The notes below the pieces were generated by a model. The model did no database searches, was not told the origin of the DNA, and saw only the letters and a program-made list of their open reading frames with translations. Positions 1 to 6,681 of a stretch of 64,000 nt of DNA are shown here, piece after piece. The stretch comes from Caryophanales bacterium UBA5026 (lineage in GTDB: Bacteria > Bacillota_I > Bacilli_A > RF39 > UBA660): contig DICM01000034.1 in assembly GCA_002416285.1 (NCBI GenBank), forward strand, positions 25,035 through 89,034, read 5' to 3'. The position numbers and the translations under genes were made by a program. Numbering within the stretch: the stretch's first letter is position 1; each line of letters starts with the position of its first letter.

Positions 1-2
1 CA

Positions 3-662
3 AATGGTAAAATTGTACAGCAAATGAGGGATATTGCAGTAGATTTTCAAGTAACATTAGGTCCACGCGATACAGATTATTATTTAATAAAAAATAATGA
101 TACAAGTATTAATACCGTATTACGCGTTTTGAAAGATAAATTTGCTTATTATTATTTGAATGACGCGCTTAGTACGATTACAATTGAAAATCCAAATACG
201 GGAGAGGCAGAAGTATTAGGGAGCATTTATGAGAGCGAACAATACTATAAAGACCATGTTGAACAGGATTCGGACGTAGTTGAAAACAACTGGTTATTGA
301 AAATCTTAAAAATGGCATTTGTTCCGGACTTAAGCGCGTTTAATAATTTAGTATCTATGTTTAACCGAAAGTTTGGAATCTTTTCACAGTTGGCAAGTAC
401 ATTACCGGATTTGTTCCAGTTTGGGGGAGAAGACCCACCCGAATTTAATATGACAATTTACGGAACTACTGTTAATATTGTTGACTTTTCAGCATTTGAA
501 ATTGTACGTACATTCTTACACGGACTCATTCTCGCATTCGCATGGTATGGATTTATAAGACGTTGTTATGAACGAGCACCAGCATTTATAGGTGGATTCT
601 TTAGCTTTGAACGTGCTGTTGGTGATATTTCTGTACCAAGTTCAAAAGGGGGTAAAAAATGA
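3..662 (+). CDS. Inovirus minor virion protein (pIII-like position), 5' truncated
   Basis: The frame is open to the left edge and the first internal ATG (position 24) has no ribosome binding site, so the gene starts outside the window. The visible 220 residues are mostly soluble. A hydrophobic segment near the C-terminus (IVRTFLHGLILAFAWYGFI) is followed by basic residues, as in C-terminally membrane-anchored phage tip proteins. Its place directly before a small membrane protein and the Zot gene matches the pIII-pVI-pI order of inoviruses. No receptor-binding domain is recognised, so the role is inferred from position. The stop is TGA and overlaps the next start (ATGA). Confidence 0.6.
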   Translation, partial: NGKIVQQMRDIAVDFQVTLGPRDTDYYLIKNNDTSINTVLRVLKDKFAYYYLNDALSTITIENPNTGEAEVLGSIYESEQYYKDHVEQDSDVVENNWLLKILKMAFVPDLSAFNNLVSMFNRKFGIFSQLASTLPDLFQFGGEDPPEFNMTIYGTTVNIVDFSAFEIVRTFLHGLILAFAWYGFIRRCYERAPAFIGGFFSFERAVGDISVPSSKGGKK

Positions 663-913
663 TAGTAACGATTATTATTAACCTTTTATTAGCACTTCCA
701 ACATTTTTACTTTCATTACTTCCGGATAATGTAGTAACTCTTCCAGATAATGTATTTAATATTATGCATGAAGTATTTTATGGGATTGGTTATGTGTTAC
801 CTATGGCTGGACTAGCTTCAATTATGGTAATTTCTACAGCGCTTATTGGAATGCAAATAACTTGGTCTATTATTTTGAGGATTAAGTCTTTTATACCAAC
901 AATGGGGGCATAG
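659..913 (+). CDS. Small inovirus membrane protein (pVI-like)
   Basis: 84 residues with an N-terminal hydrophobic segment (about 1-20) and a second one (about 45-78) ending in a short basic tail. The start overlaps the upstream stop by four bases, which suggests translational coupling. Its size, membrane character and location between the putative tip protein and the Zot ATPase fit the pVI-type minor coat protein. A major coat role is less likely because no signal peptidase site is evident. Assignment is by synteny only. Confidence 0.5.
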   Translation: MIVTIIINLLLALPTFLLSLLPDNVVTLPDNVFNIMHEVFYGIGYVLPMAGLASIMVISTALIGMQITWSIILRIKSFIPTMGA

Positions 914-984
914 TGCGTTGTTATTATGCGAACTTTAAGAGTTTAGTATTTGTTTATGTATTCGTGTACGTGAATAATTCCTAG
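913..984 (+). CDS. Possible 23-residue hydrophobic peptide
   Basis: A GTG start overlaps the upstream TAG stop, with a G-rich stretch just upstream (904-908). The 23-codon frame has a hydrophobic centre (SLVFVYVFVYV). Tiny membrane proteins are common in filamentous phages, but at this length the frame could be chance. Confidence 0.25.
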   Translation: MRCYYANFKSLVFVYVFVYVNNS

Positions 985-1000
985 GGGGTATTTTTTAAAC

Positions 1001-1024
1001 CGCCACACACGGAGTGTGTTTTAT
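1001..1024 (+). terminator. Hairpin with T-rich tail between coat genes and Zot gene
   Basis: ACACAC (1005-1010) pairs with GTGTGT (1014-1019) around a GGA loop and is followed by T-rich sequence. The stem is short, so it is probably a weak intrinsic terminator or attenuator separating virion genes from the assembly gene. Confidence 0.4.
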
Positions 1025-1050
1025 ATAGATTTTAGTTAGGAGGTAGAACT

Positions 1051-1896
1051 TTGTTAGTAGGATTTATAGGAGTATTAAAAATGCTCTTTGAATTAATCTT
1101 ATGGTGTATTAAATGGGTAGGTATTGCACTTTTACCGATTGTTATTATGATGATATATTTCTATATTCATTATTATATAAAAGGTTATCGTATGAAACCA
1201 CGTACTACACCAGTTTATAAAAAACCGTCTTTCTTTAAACGGCTTCTTATACAGTTTCCCAAGCGATTTATATTAGACCTCTTTGCACGTGACCCCGACG
1301 CATTTACGGATTACGGGGTGCATTTGGTCTGTGGAGAGCAGGGAAGCGGGAAAACTATGACGGTTGTCTATTTACTTCAAGAATATCAAAAACGGTTTCC
1401 TAAAATGAATGTGAAAACGAATTTTAATTATTTGAAACAAGACGATGAAATAACGCATTGGCGAGATATTGTATTTTCAAATAATGGAATCTATGGAGAA
1501 ATTGACGTTTTAGACGAAATACAAACGTGGTTTAGTTCTATGCAGTCACTCAATTTTCCAGTTGAAATGTTGCAAGAAATATCACAACAACGTAAACAAA
1601 GAAAAGCAATTTATGGAACAGCTCAAGTGTTTACAAAAATAGGTAAGAGTATTCGGGAACAGACAACCTTTTTGTATCTTCCGATTACAATCGCAGGTTG
1701 TCTCACAATATGTCGAAAGTATGCCTTAAGACTTGATTCCGAGGGTCAGATTAAGGAAAAACATTTAAGACGAACATTTTTCTTTGTTCATACGGAAGAG
1801 CTTAGAAATAGCTATGATACGTATAAAAGAATCGAACGTTTGGCAAAAGACGGTTTTAAAGAGACAATTACAGATAAGATTATAGAAAGTAGGTAG
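1051..1896 (+). CDS. Zot/pI-family phage assembly ATPase
   Basis: 281 residues from a TTG start, chosen because AGGAGG (1038-1043) lies at proper spacing. Zot-family proteins power filamentous phage extrusion at the inner membrane. Seen here: hydrophobic segments at about residues 10-45, a Walker A motif GEQGSGKT (95-102), and a Walker B-like stretch ending LDEIQTW (about 154-160). An arginine-rich QQRKQRK follows. In the Ff pI protein the membrane segment comes after the ATPase domain. Here it comes before it and nothing hydrophobic follows, so a periplasmic domain is absent. This would fit a host without an outer membrane. It is followed five bases later by the next gene. Confidence 0.85.
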   Translation: MLVGFIGVLKMLFELILWCIKWVGIALLPIVIMMIYFYIHYYIKGYRMKPRTTPVYKKPSFFKRLLIQFPKRFILDLFARDPDAFTDYGVHLVCGEQGSGKTMTVVYLLQEYQKRFPKMNVKTNFNYLKQDDEITHWRDIVFSNNGIYGEIDVLDEIQTWFSSMQSLNFPVEMLQEISQQRKQRKAIYGTAQVFTKIGKSIREQTTFLYLPITIAGCLTICRKYALRLDSEGQIKEKHLRRTFFFVHTEELRNSYDTYKRIERLAKDGFKETITDKIIESR

Positions 1897-1901
1897 ATTT
1901 A

Positions 1902-2102
1902 ATGACAAAAAAAGAATTTCTTAGTGATTTTATACATTATTTAATTTTTACAGTTTTGTTTTTAATTTTGTTTAAAATCTTTAAGATTAAATTTTATGCC
2001 GTTGGTTATATTGTTAGTTTTGTTTTAACTTGTTCTAGTTTAGTTTATCATATAAAAATGTTATATCGTGAATATAAACTAAAAAAAGTAGAAAGTAGGT
2101 AG
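1902..2102 (+). CDS. Small phage membrane protein
   Basis: 66 residues with two hydrophobic segments (about 9-29 and 33-50) and a lysine-rich C-terminus. It starts five bases after the Zot stop, with an AAGTAGG-like ribosome binding site inside the end of that gene. No family recognised. It belongs to the small-protein series between the assembly ATPase and Rep. Confidence 0.55.
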   Translation: MTKKEFLSDFIHYLIFTVLFLILFKIFKIKFYAVGYIVSFVLTCSSLVYHIKMLYREYKLKKVESR

Positions 2103-2107
2103 GTTTT

Positions 2108-2371
2108 ATGGTTGATGGTTTTGAATTTATAGTTTCGTGCGTTTTTTGTTTTACTTTGGGTACTGTATTTGGTGGAACTTTTGATTATAAAAAAACGTAT
2201 TCAAAATATGATAAACTTAGAAATTTTTATAATTTTCTAAAAGTAAATGGTTATATTGTCGCAAAAAGCGAAAAAGAAATTGTACTTGCTTTTTTGAAAA
2301 AAGAAGAATCACAGCATGAAACAATTTGTAATGAAGTTAAATATAAAATGTTTAAGGATGATGTTTTATGA
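2108..2371 (+). CDS. Small phage protein with N-terminal membrane segment
   Basis: 87 residues: an N-terminal hydrophobic stretch (about 5-24, FIVSCVFCFTLGTVFGGTF), then a charged Lys/Glu-rich part. Five bases separate it from the previous gene and it overlaps the next by four (ATGA). The same AAGTAGG-type leader precedes it. Function unknown. Confidence 0.5.
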   Translation: MVDGFEFIVSCVFCFTLGTVFGGTFDYKKTYSKYDKLRNFYNFLKVNGYIVAKSEKEIVLAFLKKEESQHETICNEVKYKMFKDDVL

Positions 2372-2586
2372 TAGAAGAACGTCTGAAAGAAAAAATTGAC
2401 TTGGTTTTATTCGATTATTATTTTAATAATAAATTATCATGGTTTGATAGTAAAATTATTGATTTTTTAGTAAGAAAAAAGAAGTATAAGGATTATGCCT
2501 TAATTCGTATTAAGTATTACATACGACAAGTCAAAAATGATAATTTTTGGAGTCTTCTAGTCTCGCTAGACCATGTGCGTGCCTAA
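2368..2586 (+). CDS. Small basic phage protein, unknown
   Basis: 72 residues, Lys/Asp/Tyr-rich, no membrane segment. The start overlaps the preceding stop (ATGA), which supports real, coupled translation. The 3' end runs into the GC-rich hairpin region at 2552-2640, so its last codons may be constrained by DNA structure. A single-stranded DNA-binding role is conceivable for this size and charge, but nothing in the sequence proves it. Confidence 0.45.
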   Translation: MIEERLKEKIDLVLFDYYFNNKLSWFDSKIIDFLVRKKKYKDYALIRIKYYIRQVKNDNFWSLLVSLDHVRA

Positions 2587-2640
2587 TGTTTCCGGGGTCC
2601 CAGTGGGAGTTTGGAAACATGGGCCGGAAATGGGTCCCAA
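2552..2640 (+). other. Cluster of GC-rich hairpins (candidate packaging signal or origin)
   Basis: Three inverted repeats in otherwise AT-rich DNA. TCTAG/CTAGA (2556-2560, 2566-2570). ATGTTTCC (2586-2593) with GGAAACAT (2613-2620), enclosing an inner TCCC/GGGA stem (2598-2601, 2605-2608). TGGG/CCCA (2620-2623, 2636-2639). Inoviruses carry a stable hairpin on the packaged strand as packaging signal, and hairpins serve as minus-strand origins. Which role applies is not decidable here. Confidence 0.5.
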
Positions 2641-2666
2641 AATAGGTTGAAAGTAGGTGATTTTGA

Positions 2667-2864
2667 ATGAAAAAGAATTTAATGCTACAACTTCTTTTAG
2701 ATTTTCTATTTTTGGCTTTAGCAATCGCAATAATTCTATGGCTTAAAAACATGTTTGTAACTATTACACTTTTATTGTATTTTGCTTTCTTACTGTTTGT
2801 TGATTTCTGTAATTTTCGGAAAGCAAAGAAGCAAAAATCGACTGTAGTTGATATAGTTGAGTAA
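2667..2864 (+). CDS. Small phage membrane protein
   Basis: 65 residues with two hydrophobic segments (about 6-26 and 29-48) and a basic KAKKQK tail. It has an AAAGTAGGTGA-type ribosome binding site upstream, like the other phage small genes. It is separated from the previous gene by the hairpin cluster. Family unknown; a coat or host-takeover role is possible. Confidence 0.45.
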   Translation: MKKNLMLQLLLDFLFLALAIAIILWLKNMFVTITLLLYFAFLLFVDFCNFRKAKKQKSTVVDIVE

Positions 2865-2956
2865 TTATACCAGGTCATCAAAGACTAAATACTATACAAA
2901 ACAAGATAATTTACAGTATAAAAGCGATAAATTAACGTATTTAAAAGGACTACAAG

Positions 2957-2997
2957 GAACACCGGCGCGTCGTGAGACGCCCGGATGTTCTTTACTT
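2957..2997 (+). other. Candidate rolling-circle origin: long hairpin plus CTTGATA
   Basis: GAACA CCGG c GCGTC (2957-2971) pairs with GACGC CCGG a TGTTC (2976-2990) around a GTGA loop: 14 base pairs with two single-base bulges. CTTTACTTGATA follows, and its CTTGATA matches, from memory, the nick sequence of pC194-type rolling-circle replicons. The structure sits directly upstream of the preferred rep start at 3040. Confidence 0.6.
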
Positions 2998-3039
2998 GAT
3001 AGTAGTCTCATATCTCCACACCCCTTAAAAGTTTATTCC

Positions 3040-3987
3040 ATGAAAATAATTGAAACTGGCGATTTTATAGAAGTTTATGATTATAACGATATTAAAACTC
3101 GAAAAGATGTAAACTTTGAAAAAATTGAACGAAAAAAAATAAAAGGAATTAAACGTAGCTTTGAAACAAAAGAAATAGGAAAGTGGGGGAGTCATTCTAC
3201 ATTATTAGAAAATGGTTCTATAACATTTATTAATTATCAAAAGATTCAAACGAAGTATGCTTTAGAACATATGAATAATGAAACGTTTGTAATTCGCGAT
3301 TCTGTTCCAAAAGAAAAGAAAATTGAGCTGAAGAATATTCTTCGTAGTAAGTTTGCTATGGAACGTATTGTAAAAGCAAATATGAATGAATTTAAAACAT
3401 TTATCACATTAACATTTGCAGAGAATATCATTAATATTGATGAGGCAAATAAAAAGTTCGACACATGGCGAACTCATATAAAAGCATTAAAAAGAGACTT
3501 TAAATATGTCTGTGTTCCGGAATTTCAAAAGTTAAGAGAACGAAAAACCGGATATGCAGTAGTACATTATCATTTACTAACTAATTTAGACATAATTAAA
3601 GACTCGGATATTATTATATCACAAAAAGAATTTACAGAAAAACAGTTGCTAGAAATGAGCGGACGGCAACGTAGTAAATGTTATGATGTACGTTATTGGA
3701 ATTATGGCTTTGTTAGAGTCGATACATTAAAAGATATGAATGTAGTAGGGTATATATCAAAGTACATGACGAAAGACATAGATAATAGGCTTTGGGGAAA
3801 ACGACGTTATCTATATAGTCAAAATTTAAAAAAACCTAGTGTATCATATTTAAACTTTAGTAATATTGAAGATTTTAAACATTATGTAAATAATTTGAAT
3901 GGCTTTGAATTGAATTTTGAAAAGGTGTATGCTGATAAATTCGGACAGGCAATAGAATATAAAGAATACAAGAAAGTAGGCGCTTAA
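3040..3987 (+). CDS. HUH-type rolling-circle replication initiator (Rep)
   Basis: 315 residues. The frame opens earlier (a TTG at 2857 without a ribosome binding site), but the ATG at 3040 is preferred because the upstream part would code across the origin-like hairpin. The three motifs of the HUH endonuclease fold are visible in order: FITLTF (about 121-126), HYH within AVVHYHLLTN (176-178, metal ligands), and YISKYMTKD (about 238-246) with the catalytic tyrosine. The single-tyrosine pattern resembles pC194-like and phage Rep proteins, which nick the origin and start rolling-circle synthesis. The stop overlaps the next start (TAATG). Confidence 0.85.
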   Translation: MKIIETGDFIEVYDYNDIKTRKDVNFEKIERKKIKGIKRSFETKEIGKWGSHSTLLENGSITFINYQKIQTKYALEHMNNETFVIRDSVPKEKKIELKNILRSKFAMERIVKANMNEFKTFITLTFAENIINIDEANKKFDTWRTHIKALKRDFKYVCVPEFQKLRERKTGYAVVHYHLLTNLDIIKDSDIIISQKEFTEKQLLEMSGRQRSKCYDVRYWNYGFVRVDTLKDMNVVGYISKYMTKDIDNRLWGKRRYLYSQNLKKPSVSYLNFSNIEDFKHYVNNLNGFELNFEKVYADKFGQAIEYKEYKKVGA

Positions 3988-4181
3988 TGAAAAAAATGCT
4001 GTTATTAATTGTAATTATCATTTTATTCACCGGATGTACTTTTAAAAAATGTATAAAGTCTCATGAAATAGAAACTACTTGTACGAAATATACTTATATA
4101 TCAAACGGAAAAACACTTTTTGCCGTTCCGGTTGATAATTACTCATATGTTAAAACTGTTTGTGATGAATATGAAAAATAA
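3987..4181 (+). CDS. Small lipoprotein, phage-encoded
   Basis: 64 residues with a clear lipoprotein signal: KK, a hydrophobic stretch (4-15), and a lipobox FTGC with Cys at residue 17. The mature part has five more cysteines in under 50 residues. Overlap of one base with rep shows they share a transcript. A phage lipoprotein could act in superinfection exclusion, but that is inference. Confidence 0.6.
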   Translation: MKKMLLLIVIIILFTGCTFKKCIKSHEIETTCTKYTYISNGKTLFAVPVDNYSYVKTVCDEYEK

Positions 4182-4198
4182 AAGGAGAAAAATTCAGT

Positions 4199-4342
4199 AT
4201 GTATAAAATCGAAATGCAAGACTTAACTACAAAAGAGATATTTAGTCGAGTTACAGATAGTCTGTACAAAATAGAACGTCTCAAAAAGAGATGTAGATAT
4301 TCTAAGAAAGTTAAAATAAGAGCTATTACAAAGTTAACATAA
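4199..4342 (+). CDS. Small basic 47-residue protein at the phage edge
   Basis: ATG preceded by AAGGAG (4182-4187). The product is Lys/Arg-rich in its second half (KIERLKKRCRYSKK), soluble, and could bind nucleic acid. Its stop codon lies inside the first copy of the XerD-arm-like sequence AGTTAACATAA (4332-4342). Last gene of the phage block; function unknown. Confidence 0.5.
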   Translation: MYKIEMQDLTTKEIFSRVTDSLYKIERLKKRCRYSKKVKIRAITKLT

Positions 4343-4359
4343 ATTTAAGAATATATATT

Positions 4360-4387
4360 AGTTAACATAATATAGATTATCGGAAGT
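4360..4387 (-). other. dif: dif-like XerC/XerD recombination site (phage attachment site)
   Basis: 28 bp with arms AGTTAACATAA (4360-4370) and TTATCGGAAGT (4377-4387) around a 6-base centre. Read on the minus strand it matches about 24-25 of 28 positions of the Bacillus/Staphylococcus dif sequence as I remember it (ACTTCC...TTATGT.AACT). It marks the right border of the inovirus block and is probably both the chromosomal dimer-resolution site and the phage attachment site. Confidence 0.8.
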
Positions 4388-5116
4388 TATTGATGTGCTT
4401 ACATTTAAGTGCTATTATATTGCTTTATACTATAAAAATTAGCTTTTAAATCGTTCAATTATTCCAATATAATACTTAATATTATGTTTATCCATTATGA
4501 TATGCTTATCTAGAAATATGTACTAAATAATATAAATGTCTTGTTCAGTTAAATAATAATATAAATAATAATATTTCTATATTCAACAATTCATTATATT
4601 TACTACATATACACTTAGTCATACATTTCATTGTCCTAAATCCGTTTATTAGAATATTTTTTCAATTTCAATATAAATTATTACTTCTATCCTATAATTA
4701 AAATAATTTGAGCTGATAAGTTATTCACTAAGATCTTTCTCGAATGCTCTCAGAACGCCTATCAAAACACTTTAATATAAAATACTCAAATACCTTGCTA
4801 CACACAATGAGGTAAAATAATAAAATTAACTTATAATTAAATTATAAAGTAGGGGAAATAGATTGGAAAAGAGCAGAAAAAAATTTTAACTATTCCCTAC
4901 TTTTTAAATTAATAACTTAACATAATTTATTTGTATCTAAAGCAGATTATTTATCTTATCTATAAATCTATCTATATTGTTTTTAAAACAAATAGGAAGG
5001 AGATTTAAGCTTGTTTATTAGATCTACTCTACCCTAGTTTCAATCGTTTCTTAACTCCCCTACTTGTAATTTTTCATAATTCGTCATTCTTTTTCATATT
5101 CTTTAATGGTGATAAT
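4388..5116. other. Gene-poor AT-rich stretch right of the dif site
   Basis: About 730 bases without a convincing gene. Visible elements are an inverted repeat (4846-4861 with 4890-4903) ending in T-rich DNA, and an orphan AGGAAGGAG (4994-5002). The latter lies before a TTG-initiated frame of eight codons (5011-5037), which looks like the remnant of a gene start. No promoter for the downstream transporter is obvious. Confidence 0.6.
4846..4908. terminator. Large imperfect hairpin, possible terminator
   Basis: AAAGTAGGGGAAATAG (4846-4861) pairs with CTATTCCCTACTTT (4890-4903) with two single-base bulges and a 28-base loop, and is followed by a T-run. It could end phage transcripts or be a decayed element end. 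Confidence 0.4.
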
Positions 5117-5860
5117 ATGGACAAGATTATGTTTCCGTTTATTCTAACAAGTTTAGCTGGTTTATCAACAATGATTGGGTGTATCTTTCTTTATATAAAG
5201 CCTAAAAAAGAAAATCATGTCATTATCAGTGGTCTATCATTTGCCGCTGCAGTAATGATAACTGTTTCTTTTACAGATTTATTACCTGAATCTTTTAGCT
5301 TACTTAAAATGATTTATAAACCATTTCCAATGGTAATTTTAGTGTTAATATCATTAAATATTGGAATGTTGATATCATTCTTATTGGATAAATATCTTCC
5401 AAACCAGGAGGAATCTCTTTATCGTGTAGGTATTATCTCTATGTTAGCTATTATTATTCATAATATTCCTGAAGGTATTGCAACCTATATGGCTGGATCA
5501 ACCAATACTAATTTAGGAATTACATTAGCTGTTGCTATCGCATTACATAATATTCCTGAAGGTATCAGTATTTCTATTCCAATTTATTATGCAACAAAAA
5601 GTAGGAAAAAAGCACTATTATATACTTTTATATCCGGATTATCAGAACTATTTGGTGCTATATTTACCTATTTATTTTTGAAATCATTTATTAATAATCA
5701 AATACTAGGATTCCTGTTTGCGGGAATCGCAGGTATTATGTTACATATTGCACTTTATGAATTATTACCAACTGCTTGGAAATATAAGAATAAAAAATTA
5801 GTATATTTATTTTTTCTTATAGGGTTCTTATTTATGCTCATTAATCATATTATTTTTTAA
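5117..5860 (+). CDS. ZIP-family metal (zinc/iron) importer
   Basis: 247 residues, about eight hydrophobic segments. The metal-binding signature HNIPEG occurs twice (about residues 115-120 and 143-148), as expected for helices IV and V of the ZIP/ZupT family, which import Zn, Fe or Mn down their gradient. There is no long histidine loop. GGTGATAAT precedes the ATG. It stands alone on the + strand next to the dif site and ends at a bidirectional terminator. Confidence 0.9.
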   Translation: MDKIMFPFILTSLAGLSTMIGCIFLYIKPKKENHVIISGLSFAAAVMITVSFTDLLPESFSLLKMIYKPFPMVILVLISLNIGMLISFLLDKYLPNQEESLYRVGIISMLAIIIHNIPEGIATYMAGSTNTNLGITLAVAIALHNIPEGISISIPIYYATKSRKKALLYTFISGLSELFGAIFTYLFLKSFINNQILGFLFAGIAGIMLHIALYELLPTAWKYKNKKLVYLFFLIGFLFMLINHIIF

Positions 5861-5862
5861 GT

Positions 5863-5886
5863 AAAAAAGAGACTAAGTCTCTTTTT
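5863..5886. terminator. Bidirectional intrinsic terminator
   Basis: AGAGAC (5868-5873) and GTCTCT (5877-5882) with an A-run before and a T-run after. It serves the convergent ZIP gene and the Asn-rich peptide gene. Confidence 0.8.
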
Positions 5887-5890
5887 GGGT

Positions 5891-6091
5891 TTAACGAAGT
5901 TCGAATGAATGATCGTCATTGTCATCTAATTCAAATGAATGAGAGTCATTATCAAATCCAATTGTTTTATCTTGTTTGTTTGTAACTTTATTGGATTTTG
6001 AACTATTCGTTACATTTGAACGATTACAGTTTGTTACATTATTGTTATTTTTGTTTGTAACATTAGCATTATTCTTATTTGCTTTTTTCAT
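5891..6091 (-). CDS. Asn-rich repetitive small protein
   Basis: 66 residues built from degenerate NVTN repeats (four copies within residues 9-40, in an Asn/Lys-rich setting). An acidic C-terminal part contains HSFEL twice. GGGTGATGAAAG precedes the ATG. No membrane or signal segment. The DNA shows matching degenerate TTTGTTACATT repeats, so it can expand or contract. Family not recognised; composition recalls small structural or spore-associated proteins, but that is only a guess. Confidence 0.55.
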   Translation of the reverse strand: MKKANKNNANVTNKNNNNVTNCNRSNVTNSSKSNKVTNKQDKTIGFDNDSHSFELDDNDDHSFELR

Positions 6092-6207
6092 CTTTCATCA
6101 CCCATTAATAATATGGACAAAAGCATAAAAAATATAGTTGGAAAAATATGTTATTTGTTATTTTTTTATTTTTACATATATTAATAGTATGAATTGTTTT
6201 TTTTAAA

Positions 6208-6645
6208 TTATTTCAAACTGCTTCTAATCATCCATAATTCTTTGTCAAAGTACATATTTTGATCTGTCAACATAGAACTAGTATATAGATCATTTTCCTT
6301 AGAAAATTCAAGTGCGAGATCCTTAGAATATTCTGTGATAAAACCAAAGTCATTCTCTAATACTTCTAAGACTTGTTGTCCCGTAAAGTCCATACTTCGC
6401 ATTGATTTAAAAGTTGAAATTTCTTCGATTTTAGGCAGAGATGTCTCTGGATATCCACCTAACATTTTGATGCGTTCTGCAGTAGCATCATAAAACTTTC
6501 CAATCATTTCATAGTATTCTTGTAATTTTCGATGTAATCCAAAAAATGAACTTCCGACTATATTAAAATGCATATTGTAGAGATTATTTTCTAAGACTTT
6601 TAAATTGGCCATGTACTCATTTAAAATTTGATAGTTTTGTTTCAT
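6208..6645 (-). CDS. dps: Dps-family ferritin-like protein
   Basis: 145 residues from the ATG at 6645. The in-frame ATG five codons earlier overlaps the GGGAGG ribosome binding site, so it is not used. The Dps pattern is present: LYNMHFNIVGSSFFGLH (about 25-41), then YDATAERIKMLGGYP with the conserved AER and LGG.P. Dps proteins oxidise and store iron in a 12-mer and protect DNA under starvation or peroxide stress. The pre-motif Trp of many family members is replaced (MHFN rather than HWN). Single-gene unit. Confidence 0.85.
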   Translation of the reverse strand: MKQNYQILNEYMANLKVLENNLYNMHFNIVGSSFFGLHRKLQEYYEMIGKFYDATAERIKMLGGYPETSLPKIEEISTFKSMRSMDFTGQQVLEVLENDFGFITEYSKDLALEFSKENDLYTSSMLTDQNMYFDKELWMIRSSLK

Positions 6646-6681
6646 AAAAAAGCCTCCCATACTAATATATGAGAGACTAGC

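Larger units (their letters stand above)
1..4387 (+). mobile_element. Integrated filamentous phage (inovirus-like), right part
   Basis: Co-directional + strand block: a truncated virion-protein gene, a small membrane protein, a Zot/pI-type ATPase, four small mostly membrane proteins, an HUH Rep, a lipoprotein and a 47-residue protein. Zot plus rolling-circle Rep among tiny membrane proteins is the inovirus hallmark. The block ends at a dif-like site (4360-4387), after which the chromosome resumes. The left end lies outside the window, so the major coat protein and left attachment site are not seen. No integrase or transposase is encoded here, so integration through host XerC/D is inferred. 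Confidence 0.85.

Noticed and set aside
2531..2881. 116-codon minus-strand frame in the phage region
   Set aside because: It lies antisense to two phage genes and the hairpin cluster, has no ribosome binding site and no coding-like composition.
2857..3039. N-terminal 61 codons of the open rep frame as part of Rep
   Set aside because: TTG start without a ribosome binding site, no conserved motif, and it would translate the origin-like hairpin. ATG 3040 is preferred.
5891..6091. Possible CRISPR-like repeats
   Set aside because: The repeats are short, degenerate, in frame and encode NVTN units; there are no regular spacers and no cas genes.
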